DNA of 64,000 bases from JANQTF01 sp041741415. Its GTDB lineage: Bacteria; Bacteroidota; Bacteroidia; J057. The notes beneath the pieces are model-generated. The model searched no databases. It was not told the origin of the DNA and worked only from the letters and a program-made list of their open reading frames with translations. The stretch's first letter is position 1. Each line of letters opens with the position of its first letter. This document shows positions 10,601 through 18,270 of this stretch, in pieces. Location: contig JBGSKC010000023.1 of assembly GCA_041741415.1 (NCBI GenBank), positions 1-64,000 of the forward strand. The letters are read 5' to 3'. Position numbers and translations under genes: made by a program.

Positions 10601-12897
10601 CCCGAAAACCCGACAGTGTCAACCAGCCATTTGAGCAGCGGCCTTTGGCAAAGCTGGGCATTTATACCCAACCCTTTTACAATACCTTGCTCCATGCCAC
10701 CATTCCAACCCGGGAAAACAGAGAGGAAGAACTGATTCACTATTCCGAGTTGTCAATCAGGCGAATGAAAAAGGAGGCGCTCAGGGTTGAGGACCGGGAT
10801 AGCTCACAATTGCTGCCTGCCTATCAGGTGTTTGATAGTGCTTTGTCAATTCTCAGGCCTTATTACACCAACGAAGCGAGGCTCACCCATCGCCTCCCCT
10901 CCAATACCAGCCCGGAGAGCAACCTTATCTGGAAGGAGTATGACATTTTGCCCATAGATGCCACGGAGAAATGGTATAAGCGACAGGTGAAAAGCATCCT
11001 GGTACGGAAAAGGATCATTCAGCTTCAGAATGGCGATCAAATCAGCATCAGCTCCGACCTCCCCTTTTATCGCCTTCCATGGCCGTTTTCCTTCATTTCC
11101 GGATCCAAGTTTATTTTCTGGGGCCTCGCCCTGGCATTCATTTTATCCATCTATTTCCTGATCAAATTCACTGTCCGGCGGTTTTTCGCCATCGACTTCG
11201 TGGAGCAAACCGACCCTTCGCCACATGCTTCCACCCTGGCCCTTGCCCGGGCGCAGCATCATCTTTTCCTCACCATTCCACCAAGGGCCATGGCTCAAAC
11301 CTATGTAGGGTTCCTCGAAAACATCATTCCATGGGAAACAGCCCTGACCCTCCCGAGAGAGGCATACCTGTTCGACCTGCGCCGCAAAGAAGACTGGGAG
11401 CGCCTTTCCAGCATCATTGACCCTCAAACAGAAACCAAGGCCCCGGCCCTGCCCTTCCTGCTCATTGACCACCCTGAAAGCAGCATGGAAACAGCCGAAG
11501 GGTGCAGGCAGTTGCTTGATCTGCTGGAAGCTTTGCTCAAGCTCGGACCGCTGGTAGCCCTGATCAGCACCGAAACACCGGTTGACTTGCAGGCAGCCAT
11601 TGTGGCACAGCTTCAGCAGGGCCAGGACGCTGCGCCCGCAGGCCGCACCAAAGCCATGGACGAAGCCCGGTGCAGCCGGGTGTTTGGCACTTTCACCCGA
11701 ATGGATTACCCGCTTCCTGTCCGAAGTATCGTCCAATATGGCCATGAACAGGATCTGACCCGCCTTCAGCAGATTCTGGATAAATCTGCCCTTGAAAATT
11801 CTGACAGCCCTGTCCTGTTCCGCCATTTTTTCCTCACCCCGGCGGTGCTCAATCTGGAAATCAAAAATTATGCTGACAGCCAGGCCAGCCAAAACAAAGG
11901 GCAGCAGCATCCCCTGGCACAACTGGTCGATTTCGACATTAGCACCAATGAAGGCCGCAGTGTGCTTCAATGGCAAGATGGCAAGAAAGGAAAAGACACC
12001 TTCCTCTTTGACGATACTACCAGCGCAAGCCAGATCAAAACCTTCCTTGCCCGCATGGTACCCGGAAAGTCCGCTAAAAAGAAAGGCCCGGCTATTGTTT
12101 ATTCAACCCTTACAACCCAGGAGCTCCACCAAATCCTGATCAAGGAGGAAACGCCAGATCAGGAGGCAATCCGGCACTGGGAACGGCTGATGCACCGCTC
12201 CGAATTCATCGAGCTGGCCAGAGAGTTCCGGCAGGTGCCGGTAGAGGAACGGGTGGCGGAAATCGTGCGGGAAGAGTGTATGCAGGATCCTTTTTTGCAG
12301 GGCCTGCAGCGGTTCATGCGCCAGCATTTGTATCGCCTGGACCAGCGGCTCAACCTGCGGCTCGACGAGGGCCGCCGCGCCGGAGACCGCGCCCTGCGCG
12401 AAGCCGTGATCGTCGAGGTAGAGCAACAAGCACACCTCTACTATCAGGCCCTCTGGAACACCTGCTCCGAGGCCGAGCAATACCTGATCTACGACCTCGC
12501 GCAGGATGGACTGGTAAATACCCACAACCGAACCAGCATCAACAACCTGATCCGCAAGGGGTTGGTTCGACGGGGAACAGACTCCCTGCTGCTGCTCAAT
12601 CAGAGCTTCCGCAATTTTGTGCTGACTGTTGTTGATGAAGCCGAGGCGTTGAAAATGGAGCGAAAAATCAGGCAGGAGGGAACCTGGAACCGCATCCGCG
12701 TACCCATTTCCCTGATCCTTGTGGCTTTCGCCGTGTTCATTTTCTACTTCCAGGCCGACTGGTTCAACGATACCCTGGGCCTGCTCACGGCGGTGGCAGC
12801 CATTATTCCGGCGTTAAGCAATGTGCTGGAACGATTGGCCAGCCTGCCGGTGCCGGGGCTTAGCCAGCTATCGGGGATCTTTAAACGAAAAAGCTGA
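7678..12897 (+). CDS. giant membrane sensor-like protein with Cache-like segment and degenerate NTPase/winged-helix part
   Basis: A 1739-residue inner-membrane protein. Hydrophobic segments lie near residues 10-32, 345-375, 382-405, 662-690, 718-765 (two), 780-830, 910-940, 1142-1172 and 1673-1700. Three extracytoplasmic regions are predicted: about 33-345, 410-660 and 941-1140. The second carries a Cache-type strand pair with FAVVDETGNVWFHSDSRR near residue 583, typical of small-molecule sensor domains. The cytosolic part (about 1173-1672) has an order like a STAND/AAA protein: a spot where a P-loop would sit (near 1196-1206) but reading IPPRAMAQT without the glycines and lysine, a Walker-B-like FLLID at about 1260, an LVALIST sensor-like strand, and a winged-helix-like segment near 1599-1650 (YLIYDLAQDGLVN). 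The NTPase reading is inference. The ATG at 7678 fits the N-terminal anchor. The barrel gene begins 4 nt after the stop. Confidence 0.75.
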   Translation: MNESSPRIRNLTLALSTLAAITLAFVGYYYFYVQNQDQKLDERNHRVLSQIRDNAIRKNKTYVQNAVNNSPRDIRDLKFRVIDLINEDIRRENARYAALPVLPPNPDLAGSPSLAEVPLLRRDSVPAPSPYQESLFSKAANVEVRREEQAFVVTETIQNTQRTRSLSFEEWQARSNRLNQLRYLISPDTFQRDPVIVLDSIRDTMAAFTPWQVNYSVWVKDTVSGQRSEAYKITMSIGLRQFFAPLERPDIFDGMILIRKKDVEGPDGKKKTRTDLIYSSIDQPRIANYLVNESDRLLGYAANDSARLGPLTDLPYRIYDAEMVFQGSKLLLIGLAAEDRMDRERLGISTVAVLTMSLLALLVLLGFPLLKLVTMGNYERLSLSDLVLAVMSAILGVFVLTQLLIDGYGYGGPDRKRRNQQLIEMSNQVTKGLETELREIRLQLNQADTLATTNTSLKDNTLVWANDSLANNLSKYPYFQSIYWTGPGFQLMQEWATGPELAPKIRLSDRTYLTELEAGRGWQLPTDKENQLPAFRLESLVARTTGEQLAVVSIPSSKPAANAVFLTTRLLSLHDPILPPSFGFAVVDETGNVWFHSDSRRNLQENFLDETDEPSLQAAMNNRAPLRISGSYLGKDHDFYLRPLEGMPLHLVVFRETGLYLSTHAQILSTTLILILAAFLAGISFILIQSLVNPRSPLLKNDQFVFDWLRPDRSKKKSYRALILINICNLALAIICSLSYQHGLPVLFMIGLLYIYTFILAFLKLNRNAHQEFMWEEHKRIVITTGILLVVSNMLFWVLLEFENYFNLFLFQLVPFIFLVREVSIILRPDAVLAADSIRRKKATEEWESSLDQNKKTLRDIMQKKGVMRGWRYQFYRMIGWANKWLEKAGAAIEAGFKTIAPRDVFAFFHASMSYRIFLLSWLIILSVFPVIRFYEFAYNQESRRLIKYGQIQLIKAAKEREAEMKATWEQIHRSRKPDSVNQPFEQRPLAKLGIYTQPFYNTLLHATIPTRENREEELIHYSELSIRRMKKEALRVEDRDSSQLLPAYQVFDSALSILRPYYTNEARLTHRLPSNTSPESNLIWKEYDILPIDATEKWYKRQVKSILVRKRIIQLQNGDQISISSDLPFYRLPWPFSFISGSKFIFWGLALAFILSIYFLIKFTVRRFFAIDFVEQTDPSPHASTLALARAQHHLFLTIPPRAMAQTYVGFLENIIPWETALTLPREAYLFDLRRKEDWERLSSIIDPQTETKAPALPFLLIDHPESSMETAEGCRQLLDLLEALLKLGPLVALISTETPVDLQAAIVAQLQQGQDAAPAGRTKAMDEARCSRVFGTFTRMDYPLPVRSIVQYGHEQDLTRLQQILDKSALENSDSPVLFRHFFLTPAVLNLEIKNYADSQASQNKGQQHPLAQLVDFDISTNEGRSVLQWQDGKKGKDTFLFDDTTSASQIKTFLARMVPGKSAKKKGPAIVYSTLTTQELHQILIKEETPDQEAIRHWERLMHRSEFIELAREFRQVPVEERVAEIVREECMQDPFLQGLQRFMRQHLYRLDQRLNLRLDEGRRAGDRALREAVIVEVEQQAHLYYQALWNTCSEAEQYLIYDLAQDGLVNTHNRTSINNLIRKGLVRRGTDSLLLLNQSFRNFVLTVVDEAEALKMERKIRQEGTWNRIRVPISLILVAFAVFIFYFQADWFNDTLGLLTAVAAIIPALSNVLERLASLPVPGLSQLSGIFKRKS

Positions 12898-12901
12898 CCC
12901 C

Positions 12902-13786
12902 ATGAGAACCATTCTGCTGATCTGTATAATGGGCCTTTTCGGTCAATCCGTTGCATTTGCCCAGAACACACCTCACTGGGAAGACCTCATCATTTTCACA
13001 GCCGGGTACATGGGGCCCAATGCTCTTCCCGTTCCTTTTGCCCAGAAAGGCCGCATCGATAACCAAAATTTCTTTCAGCTGGGAGCTGTCGGACATTTTT
13101 CTGAGGGAGATAACACGGTGAATGCCAGCCTGTTTGCTAATGTTGCCCTGGTGGAAGATCTCGTTTCATTCGACTTTTTCGTCGTTCCGGTCGAATACTT
13201 CCGGTTGTCTGATTCGGTGAAGGCAGCGCGCAATGTCTATTCCTTTTTTGAAGACCGGCAAACTGCCATCGGCGATGTGTATGTGAATTCGAACGTTCAG
13301 ATCGTGAACCGGTCAAGGTGGCAGGCGGCACTTCGTGCCGGGTTCAAAATCCCCAGCTCAAACATGGTGGGAGCCGCGCGCTTCACCGACAGCCCCGGCT
13401 ATTTGCTGGAGGGATCTGCCGGGTGGCAAATGGTCCCAAAAACGGATTCAAATCGGCTTGAACTGTTTGCGGCGGCAGGTTTTTTCGTCTACCAAACCCA
13501 GGGCGGCTATGCGGCTTACCGCCAGAACGACGCTGTAACCTTTGGCGCGGGAATAGCCTGGCAGCGGGAGAAATGGCTATTGGAACAAGGCATTTATGGC
13601 TATCTCGGATATTTTAACCAGCGCGACAAACCGGTGGTATATCGGGGTAGCTTGTCGCGCAATGCAGGGAACCTTCGGTTTCGGGTGGCTTTCCAGGCGG
13701 GTTTGCACGATTTCGCTTACCTCTCCCCGGAACTAAGCATCGCCTATCTGTTTCCGGCCTTGCGGGTGGGAGAAAGAAACCGTTAG
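12902..13786 (+). CDS. predicted outer-membrane beta-barrel protein
   Basis: A 294-residue exported protein. The frame is open further upstream, inside the preceding gene, but the ATG at 12902 begins a signal peptide (MRTILLICIMGLFGQSVAFA). The mature protein consists largely of alternating amphipathic strands with aromatic girdle-like residues (WQAALRAGFKIP, RLELFAAAGFFVYQ, AVTFGAGIAWQREKWLLEQG, RFRVAFQAGLHDF). It lacks a typical terminal aromatic residue, ending in RVGERNR, so barrel insertion is not certain. It starts 4 nt after the 1739-residue sensor-like gene, so the two are almost certainly co-transcribed and may work in one envelope-spanning process. I do not recognise the family. Confidence 0.75.
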   Translation: MRTILLICIMGLFGQSVAFAQNTPHWEDLIIFTAGYMGPNALPVPFAQKGRIDNQNFFQLGAVGHFSEGDNTVNASLFANVALVEDLVSFDFFVVPVEYFRLSDSVKAARNVYSFFEDRQTAIGDVYVNSNVQIVNRSRWQAALRAGFKIPSSNMVGAARFTDSPGYLLEGSAGWQMVPKTDSNRLELFAAAGFFVYQTQGGYAAYRQNDAVTFGAGIAWQREKWLLEQGIYGYLGYFNQRDKPVVYRGSLSRNAGNLRFRVAFQAGLHDFAYLSPELSIAYLFPALRVGERNR

Positions 13787-13867
13787 CCGAGACCCTTTAA
13801 ACGAAAAACCTCCTCTCCTGCCCTTTCGTTATCAGGCCTCCTTCATTCGTGTTCTCATTCAATTCCT

Positions 13868-14299
13868 ATGGCAGATCTGAACATCACCCTCGCCCGTCAA
13901 AACGACGCCGTTCACCTTCACGGCTTCAACAAAGACCAGCTCACTGTTTCGATCGACGGCAGCCCGGATATCGGCGGAGAAAACCTGGGCGTGCGCCCCA
14001 TGGAACTGCTGCTCATGAGCCTGGGAAGCTGCAGCTCGATGGACGTGATCAGCATTCTGCAAAAAATGAAGCAGCCGCTGGTAGATTTTCGGGTAGAGGT
14101 GAACGGCAAGCGGCGCGAAGGCGAAATCCCGGCGGTGTTTACCCACATTCACCTGCACTATTTCCTCAAAGGCAACCTCGACGACAGCAAGGTGGCCCGG
14201 GCCATTGACCTCTCCATGGGCACCTATTGCTCTGTCACCAAAATGCTGGAAAAGAGCGTGGACATCACCCACGAGTTCACCATTGAGCGGGCCGGGTAA
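13868..14299 (+). CDS. OsmC family protein
   Basis: A 143-residue OsmC/Ohr-fold protein. The family contains thiol-dependent peroxidases and redox-responsive proteins. Visible landmarks are the N-terminal strands with GFNKDQLTVSIDGSP, the RPMELLLMSLGSCSSMDVISIL helix (the cysteine in LGSCSSMD is the usual first reactive cysteine), and TYCSVTKMLEKSVDI carrying the second cysteine near the C-terminus. Length and both cysteines fit the YhfA/OsmC-like branch rather than classical Ohr; which peroxide it uses is unknown. ATG at 13868. It converges on the cysteine synthase gene with only 17 bp between the stops. Confidence 0.9.
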   Translation: MADLNITLARQNDAVHLHGFNKDQLTVSIDGSPDIGGENLGVRPMELLLMSLGSCSSMDVISILQKMKQPLVDFRVEVNGKRREGEIPAVFTHIHLHYFLKGNLDDSKVARAIDLSMGTYCSVTKMLEKSVDITHEFTIERAG

Positions 14300-14316
14300 G
14301 CCGGGCAACTTGTTTG

Positions 14317-15195
14317 TCAGTCAAACAAATCTGAGCTGAGATAGCGGTCGCCACGGTCGCAGACGATGTGAACGATCACCCCTTCGGTGATTTCCCCGGC
14401 AATTTTCCTGGCGGCAAACAAAGCGCCTCCGCTGCTCATCCCGGCAAAAATACCCTCCTCCAGGGCCAGTCGGCGGGTTAGGTCGGTGGCGTCGTCGCTG
14501 CTCACTTCCACGGTTCGGTCCACGCGTTTGGGTTCAAAGATTTTGGGCAAAAACTCCGGCGACCAGCGCCGGATGCCCGGAATGCTGGACCCTTCGCTGG
14601 GCTGGGTACCTACGATGGTGATATCGGGGTTTTGCTCCTTCAGATAGCGGGAAACCCCCATGATGGTGCCGGTTGTGCCCATGGCCGACACAAAATGCGT
14701 GACCTTCCCCTCGGTGTCGCGCCAGATCTCCGGGCCGGTGGTGCGGTAGTGCATTTTGTAGTTGTCGGGATTGGCGAATTGGTTCAACATGCGGTAGCCC
14801 TGTTGCTCCACCATTTCCTCGGCGAGTTCGCGGGAATATTCAATTGTTTTGGCGGCGGGGGTGAGAATGACCTCGGCGCCGTAGGCCCGCATGGTTTTGA
14901 TTCGCTCTTCAGTGGAATTGTCGGGCATGATGAGGGTCATGTGAACGCCGAGTTGTCGGGCAATCATGGCCAGGGCGATGCCGGTGTTGCCGCTGGTAGC
15001 TTCCACGAGGCGGTCGCCGGGTTGAATTTCCTTTCTGTCAAGCGCGCCTTTGATCATGCCGAGCGCTGCGCGGTCCTTCACGCTGCCGCCGGGGTTCTGC
15101 CCTTCCAGCTTAGCGAAGATCCTGACAGCGGGGTTGGGGTTGAGGTGGCGAATTTCTACCAGAGGCGTGTTGCCGATGAGGTCAAAGAGGTGCAT
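14317..15195 (-). CDS. cysM: cysteine synthase (O-acetylserine sulfhydrylase, CysM-like)
   Basis: A 292-residue PLP enzyme that makes L-cysteine from O-acetylserine and sulfide. The frame extends 104 codons upstream through low-complexity repeat sequence, but the conserved protein starts at the ATG at 15195 (MHLFDLIGNTPLVEI). The PLP lysine is K40 in GGSVKDRA; the substrate loop SGNTGIAL and the phosphate-binding GTTGTIMG are intact. The length and the sequence RRWSPEFLPKIF suggest the CysM/CysK2 branch; CysK versus CysM cannot be settled by eye. It lies downstream of the serine acetyltransferase gene on the same strand, separated by 151 bp of repeat-like sequence, so the two consecutive steps of cysteine synthesis are encoded together. 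Confidence 0.93.
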   Translation of the reverse strand: MHLFDLIGNTPLVEIRHLNPNPAVRIFAKLEGQNPGGSVKDRAALGMIKGALDRKEIQPGDRLVEATSGNTGIALAMIARQLGVHMTLIMPDNSTEERIKTMRAYGAEVILTPAAKTIEYSRELAEEMVEQQGYRMLNQFANPDNYKMHYRTTGPEIWRDTEGKVTHFVSAMGTTGTIMGVSRYLKEQNPDITIVGTQPSEGSSIPGIRRWSPEFLPKIFEPKRVDRTVEVSSDDATDLTRRLALEEGIFAGMSSGGALFAARKIAGEITEGVIVHIVCDRGDRYLSSDLFD

Positions 15196-15346
15196 GGGAG
15201 TTGGGAGTTCTGGGTTTGTGGGTTGGGAGTTGAGTTTTCTTGTTCCGATTCTTGGTTCTCGGTTCTTGTTGCTCGCGAGGGGCTGAAGCCGCCTCGCTCG
15301 CAATAGGCGCTGCCTGGCGGGGCTTACAAAAGCGGGTGAGGCCGGG
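15196..15346. repeat. degenerate intergenic repeat between cysE and cysM
   Basis: A low-complexity segment made of a TTGGGAGTTCTGGG-like half and a half of repeated C/T-rich words (GATTCTTGGTTCTCGGTTCTT). The same two kinds of words recur at 15371-15420, 18114-18270, 19229-19260, 25690-25735 and 42305-42360, each time between or at the edge of genes. It has no coding character, although the cysteine synthase frame happens to stay open across it. Confidence 0.55.
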
Positions 15347-16204
15347 TTAAAACCCTGGAAATGTAGTAAGTGTTCCGGTCTCGGCTCTCGGCTCTCGCTT
15401 CCCGGTTCCAGCTTCCTGATTGCCAGAGACCTGATAATAGACTTTGCTGTAGGGTTCCACACTCTGGGTAATCCAGGTGTTGCCGCCAATGATGCTATGA
15501 TGACCAATGGTGGTCTTTCCGCCTAAAATGGTCGAACCAGAGTAGATCACGACATGATCTTCGATGGAAGGGTGGCGCTTGACGTCGGCGTCTTCTTTAT
15601 TGACGCTCAGGGCCCCAAGGGTGACGCCCTGGTAAATCTTCACATGGTCGCCAATGATGCAGGTGGCGCCAACCACAACGCCCGTGCCATGGTCGATGCA
15701 AAAGCTGCGGCCAATGCTGGCAGCAGGGTGAATATCGATGCCCGTTTCGCTGTGCGCGTGCTCGGCCAGCATTCGCGGAATCACTTTCACGCCCAACTGA
15801 TGCAGGGCATGTGCCACCCGATAGGCTGCAATGGCATAAAAGCCGGGATAGCTTCGCACCACTTCCTGCTCGCTTTGTGCCGCAGGGTCTCCCTCAAACA
15901 TCGCGGCGATGTCTTCGAGGAGCTTTTCATGGATCTCGGATAATTGCTGAAAAAACAGCTCTGCCTTATTTGAACTATGAATGTCTTCCCGGTTGGGCTT
16001 CATGTACAGCATTTCGTAGAGTGCCTCCTTGAGGTTGAGCACATGCAGCTCGAACCGGGCCAGAGAATCGAAGCGCTTGCTGGCGTGTTCGGGGAAAAGC
16101 ACCCCGAGAAGTTCGCCAAAAAAACGGCCTACTTCCTCAGATGTCGGGCATTCGGGGCAGGCCTGATGCTGCTGGAAAAGCTGGCGGAGAAAGGAATCTT
16201 CCAT
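15347..16204 (-). CDS. cysE: serine O-acetyltransferase
   Basis: A 285-residue hexapeptide-repeat acetyltransferase of the EpsC/SAT type that transfers acetyl from acetyl-CoA to L-serine. A helical N-terminal domain (about 1-135) precedes the left-handed beta helix, with the catalytic segment SFCIDHGTGVVVGATCIIGD and the loop after KIYQGVTLGALSV. The fold ends near VEPYSKVYYQ. The remaining 25 or so residues (GNQEAGTGKREPRAETGT and beyond) are encoded by the C/T-rich repeat found in other intergenic spots here, so the original stop seems to have been lost to a repeat insertion. The ATG at 16204 is the natural start. It is the first gene of the cysteine pair with cysM. Confidence 0.93.
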   Translation of the reverse strand: MEDSFLRQLFQQHQACPECPTSEEVGRFFGELLGVLFPEHASKRFDSLARFELHVLNLKEALYEMLYMKPNREDIHSSNKAELFFQQLSEIHEKLLEDIAAMFEGDPAAQSEQEVVRSYPGFYAIAAYRVAHALHQLGVKVIPRMLAEHAHSETGIDIHPAASIGRSFCIDHGTGVVVGATCIIGDHVKIYQGVTLGALSVNKEDADVKRHPSIEDHVVIYSGSTILGGKTTIGHHSIIGGNTWITQSVEPYSKVYYQVSGNQEAGTGKREPRAETGTLTTFPGF

Positions 16205-16362
16205 GAAATCGGGGTGGCGGGTAAAACCTCTGACCTATACTTTGGGCTCAGCTGTTTTGTTGCAAAACAAGATGTTGCAACACTGGTTGTTTTCGCTTGA
16301 TTCTCAGGGAATAAGTTCTTACCTTATCTTCCTGTTTGTCCATCACCCCAAACACCCATCCT

Positions 16363-17013
16363 ATGAATCGGACCCTTACCAAATGGCTCATGCTCTCCGT
16401 GGCACTGGTGGCCTGGAGCTGCGCCCCACAGGTTGAAGTCGCACCCGTGACCGCAGTGGCAGTCACTGAGCAGGAACAGGCAGCTGCCTATCTTTCTGGC
16501 AGCAGAATTCCGCCTGTGCTGTATCAGGTGGCCATCCACAACGAAGAAACGGGCTTGTTTTCCGGCTTTTTAATTGACCAGCAAGGCACAGTACGCAGCT
16601 ATTCGCTCCGCCAGGCACCCCTTGAATTTCAACAATACCAAATCACCCGGGTCGGAACGGAGGCCCTTCGCCAGCTCACCCGCCAATCCACCAGAGAAGC
16701 TGTTCGCCTCGACCCTGCAGAGCTCGCCACCCGCGTCCGAGCGATTGCTGCTTCCCGCGACCACCAGCTCAACGTCCGGGGCCGGAACCCCCGTGCCACT
16801 GAAACCATTGCATTTTACACCTACGCTTTTCCCGAAGAACACCTGACACAAAACGGATGCAGCGCCGGGAACTACAGCCAGGAGGAAGGGGCTACTTTTG
16901 TCCAGATTCCCCTGCAGATTGAAGGCAAAGTGAACGCACTCAACGAAGCTGGCTATGCTACAGGCAACATCCGCTGGCTCACTCAGCTGCTGACGACGAT
17001 CGAAACCAAATAA
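16363..17013 (+). CDS. lipoprotein of unknown function
   Basis: A 216-residue predicted lipoprotein. The frame can begin at a TTG at 16336, but the ATG at 16363 gives a standard leader with lipobox AWSC, making the cysteine before APQ the mature N-terminus. The mature part is a single small domain with strands (PPVLYQVAIHNEETGLFSGF, GTVRSYSLRQAPLEFQ) and a helical middle. A second cysteine lies in QNGCSAGNYS near residue 165. I do not recognise the family. It is flanked by genes on the opposite strand and stops 4 bp before the stop of the agmatine deiminase gene, so the two converge. Confidence 0.75.
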   Translation: MNRTLTKWLMLSVALVAWSCAPQVEVAPVTAVAVTEQEQAAAYLSGSRIPPVLYQVAIHNEETGLFSGFLIDQQGTVRSYSLRQAPLEFQQYQITRVGTEALRQLTRQSTREAVRLDPAELATRVRAIAASRDHQLNVRGRNPRATETIAFYTYAFPEEHLTQNGCSAGNYSQEEGATFVQIPLQIEGKVNALNEAGYATGNIRWLTQLLTTIETK

Positions 17014-17017
17014 GTCC

Positions 17018-18058
17018 TCAAGCGGGCTCCTGCTGGGTCAGGCAGTGGAAGCTCCCCAGGCCCCAGATAATGTCGGTGGAGTCGATGCCAATCGCTTCCC
17101 GGCCAGGAAAACAGCTCTGGATGATCTCCAGGGCTGTTTTGTCTTTGTCGCAGCGGAAGGTCGGCACCACGACCACCTCGTTGCCGATGTAAAAATTGGC
17201 ATAAGAAGCGGGCAATCGCTGGCCTTCGTGCTCCACGGGATCGGGCATCGGCAGTTCGATCACCTTCAGCGCGCTGCCGTCGGGTAAACGAAGTCCGTGA
17301 AGCAGTTCCAGGTTTTCCTGGAGAATGGCGTAGTTCTCGTCGTCTTTGTTCTCCTCCACGACTGTCAGCACGGTGTCGCGGTTGACGAAGCGGGTGAGAT
17401 CGTCGATGTGGCCGTCTGTGTCGTCGCCGATGATGCCATCATTGAGCCAGAGAATTTGGTCCTGGCCATAGTATTCCATCAAATAACGCTCAATCTCCTC
17501 CTGGCTCAGGTGAGGGTTGCGGTTGGGATTGAGCAGGCAGGCCCGGGTGGTGAGCAGGGTACCTGCGCCGTTGACTTCAATAGACCCGCCTTCCATCACG
17601 ATGCCCGGCTGGAAGCGGGGAATACCACGAAATTCGGCGATCAGGCGGGGAATTTCATTGTCGAGGTCGTAGGGCGGGTACTTATCGCCCCAGGCATTGT
17701 ATTTCCAGTCGACGAGCGCTTTGCGGTCTTCCTGGCTGTCTCTGAGCAAAAAAGCGGGGCCATGGTCGCGGCACCAGGCGTCGTTGGTGGGGTGCAGGTG
17801 AAAAAACACCCTGTGCATTTGTCCTCCTGCGGCCTCCACGAAGTCCCGGGCCTGCTCCGCCATTCCGGAATGCAGCACATTGATGTGCACCTCCTCCCCT
17901 TTCGACAGCAGCGCCACGAACTGCGCATAGGGCGCAAACACCGTTTCCAGCTTGCCGGGCCAGGAAGCCTCCCTGTGCGGCCAGCTCAGCCAGGTGGCCA
18001 GGTGTGGTTCCCATTCAGCGGGAAAGCGGTAGCCTAGAGATTGAGGAGTATAATCCAT
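17018..18058 (-). CDS. aguA: agmatine deiminase
   Basis: A 346-residue guanidine-group hydrolase that converts agmatine to N-carbamoylputrescine and ammonia. The five-bladed propeller family is shown by TNDAWCRDHGPAFL near residues 90-103, MEGGSIEVNGAGTLL, the acid-rich GDDTDGHIDDLTRF containing the catalytic His and Asp, and the nucleophile C339 in GSFHCLTQQEP. The length fits bacterial AguA; the sequence is also related to bacterial peptidylarginine deiminases, but there is no signal peptide and the neighbour is N-carbamoylputrescine amidase, so the cytosolic polyamine role is preferred. The gene lies downstream of aguB, separated by 212 bp that carry a G-rich tandem repeat. Confidence 0.94.
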   Translation of the reverse strand: MDYTPQSLGYRFPAEWEPHLATWLSWPHREASWPGKLETVFAPYAQFVALLSKGEEVHINVLHSGMAEQARDFVEAAGGQMHRVFFHLHPTNDAWCRDHGPAFLLRDSQEDRKALVDWKYNAWGDKYPPYDLDNEIPRLIAEFRGIPRFQPGIVMEGGSIEVNGAGTLLTTRACLLNPNRNPHLSQEEIERYLMEYYGQDQILWLNDGIIGDDTDGHIDDLTRFVNRDTVLTVVEENKDDENYAILQENLELLHGLRLPDGSALKVIELPMPDPVEHEGQRLPASYANFYIGNEVVVVPTFRCDKDKTALEIIQSCFPGREAIGIDSTDIIWGLGSFHCLTQQEPA

Positions 18059-18113
18059 TTGGCAATAATGACGGTGATGGCAGTGATGACAGAAGGGAAA
18101 GTTAGAATTGGAA

Positions 18114-18214
18114 GTTCTGAGTTAGGAGTTGGGGGTTCTGAGTTGGGGGTTCTGAGTAGGGGGTTCTGAGTTGGGGGTTCTGAATTGGGGGTTCTGAATT
18201 GGGGGTTCTGTGCT
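18114..18214. repeat. 14-nt tandem repeat with six G5 runs
   Basis: Runs of five G on the plus strand start at 18131, 18145, 18159, 18173, 18187 and 18201, an exact 14-nt period; the unit is TTCTGAGTTGGGGG with changes at one or two positions. Degenerate copies flank it. It lies in the aguB-aguA gap, and the G-rich strand is the template strand for those genes. Six G5 runs with 9-nt spacers could fold as a quadruplex. The C/T-rich word CGGTTCT then repeats to 18262. Confidence 0.8.
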
Positions 18215-18270
18215 GGGAATATTTTGGTCCCGGCTCTCGGTTCTCGGTTCTCGGTTCCCTGCTCCCGTCT

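Noticed and set aside
14317..15507. Cysteine synthase with a 104-residue N-terminal extension
   Set aside because: The extension is translated repeat sequence and the conserved protein begins at the ATG at 15195.
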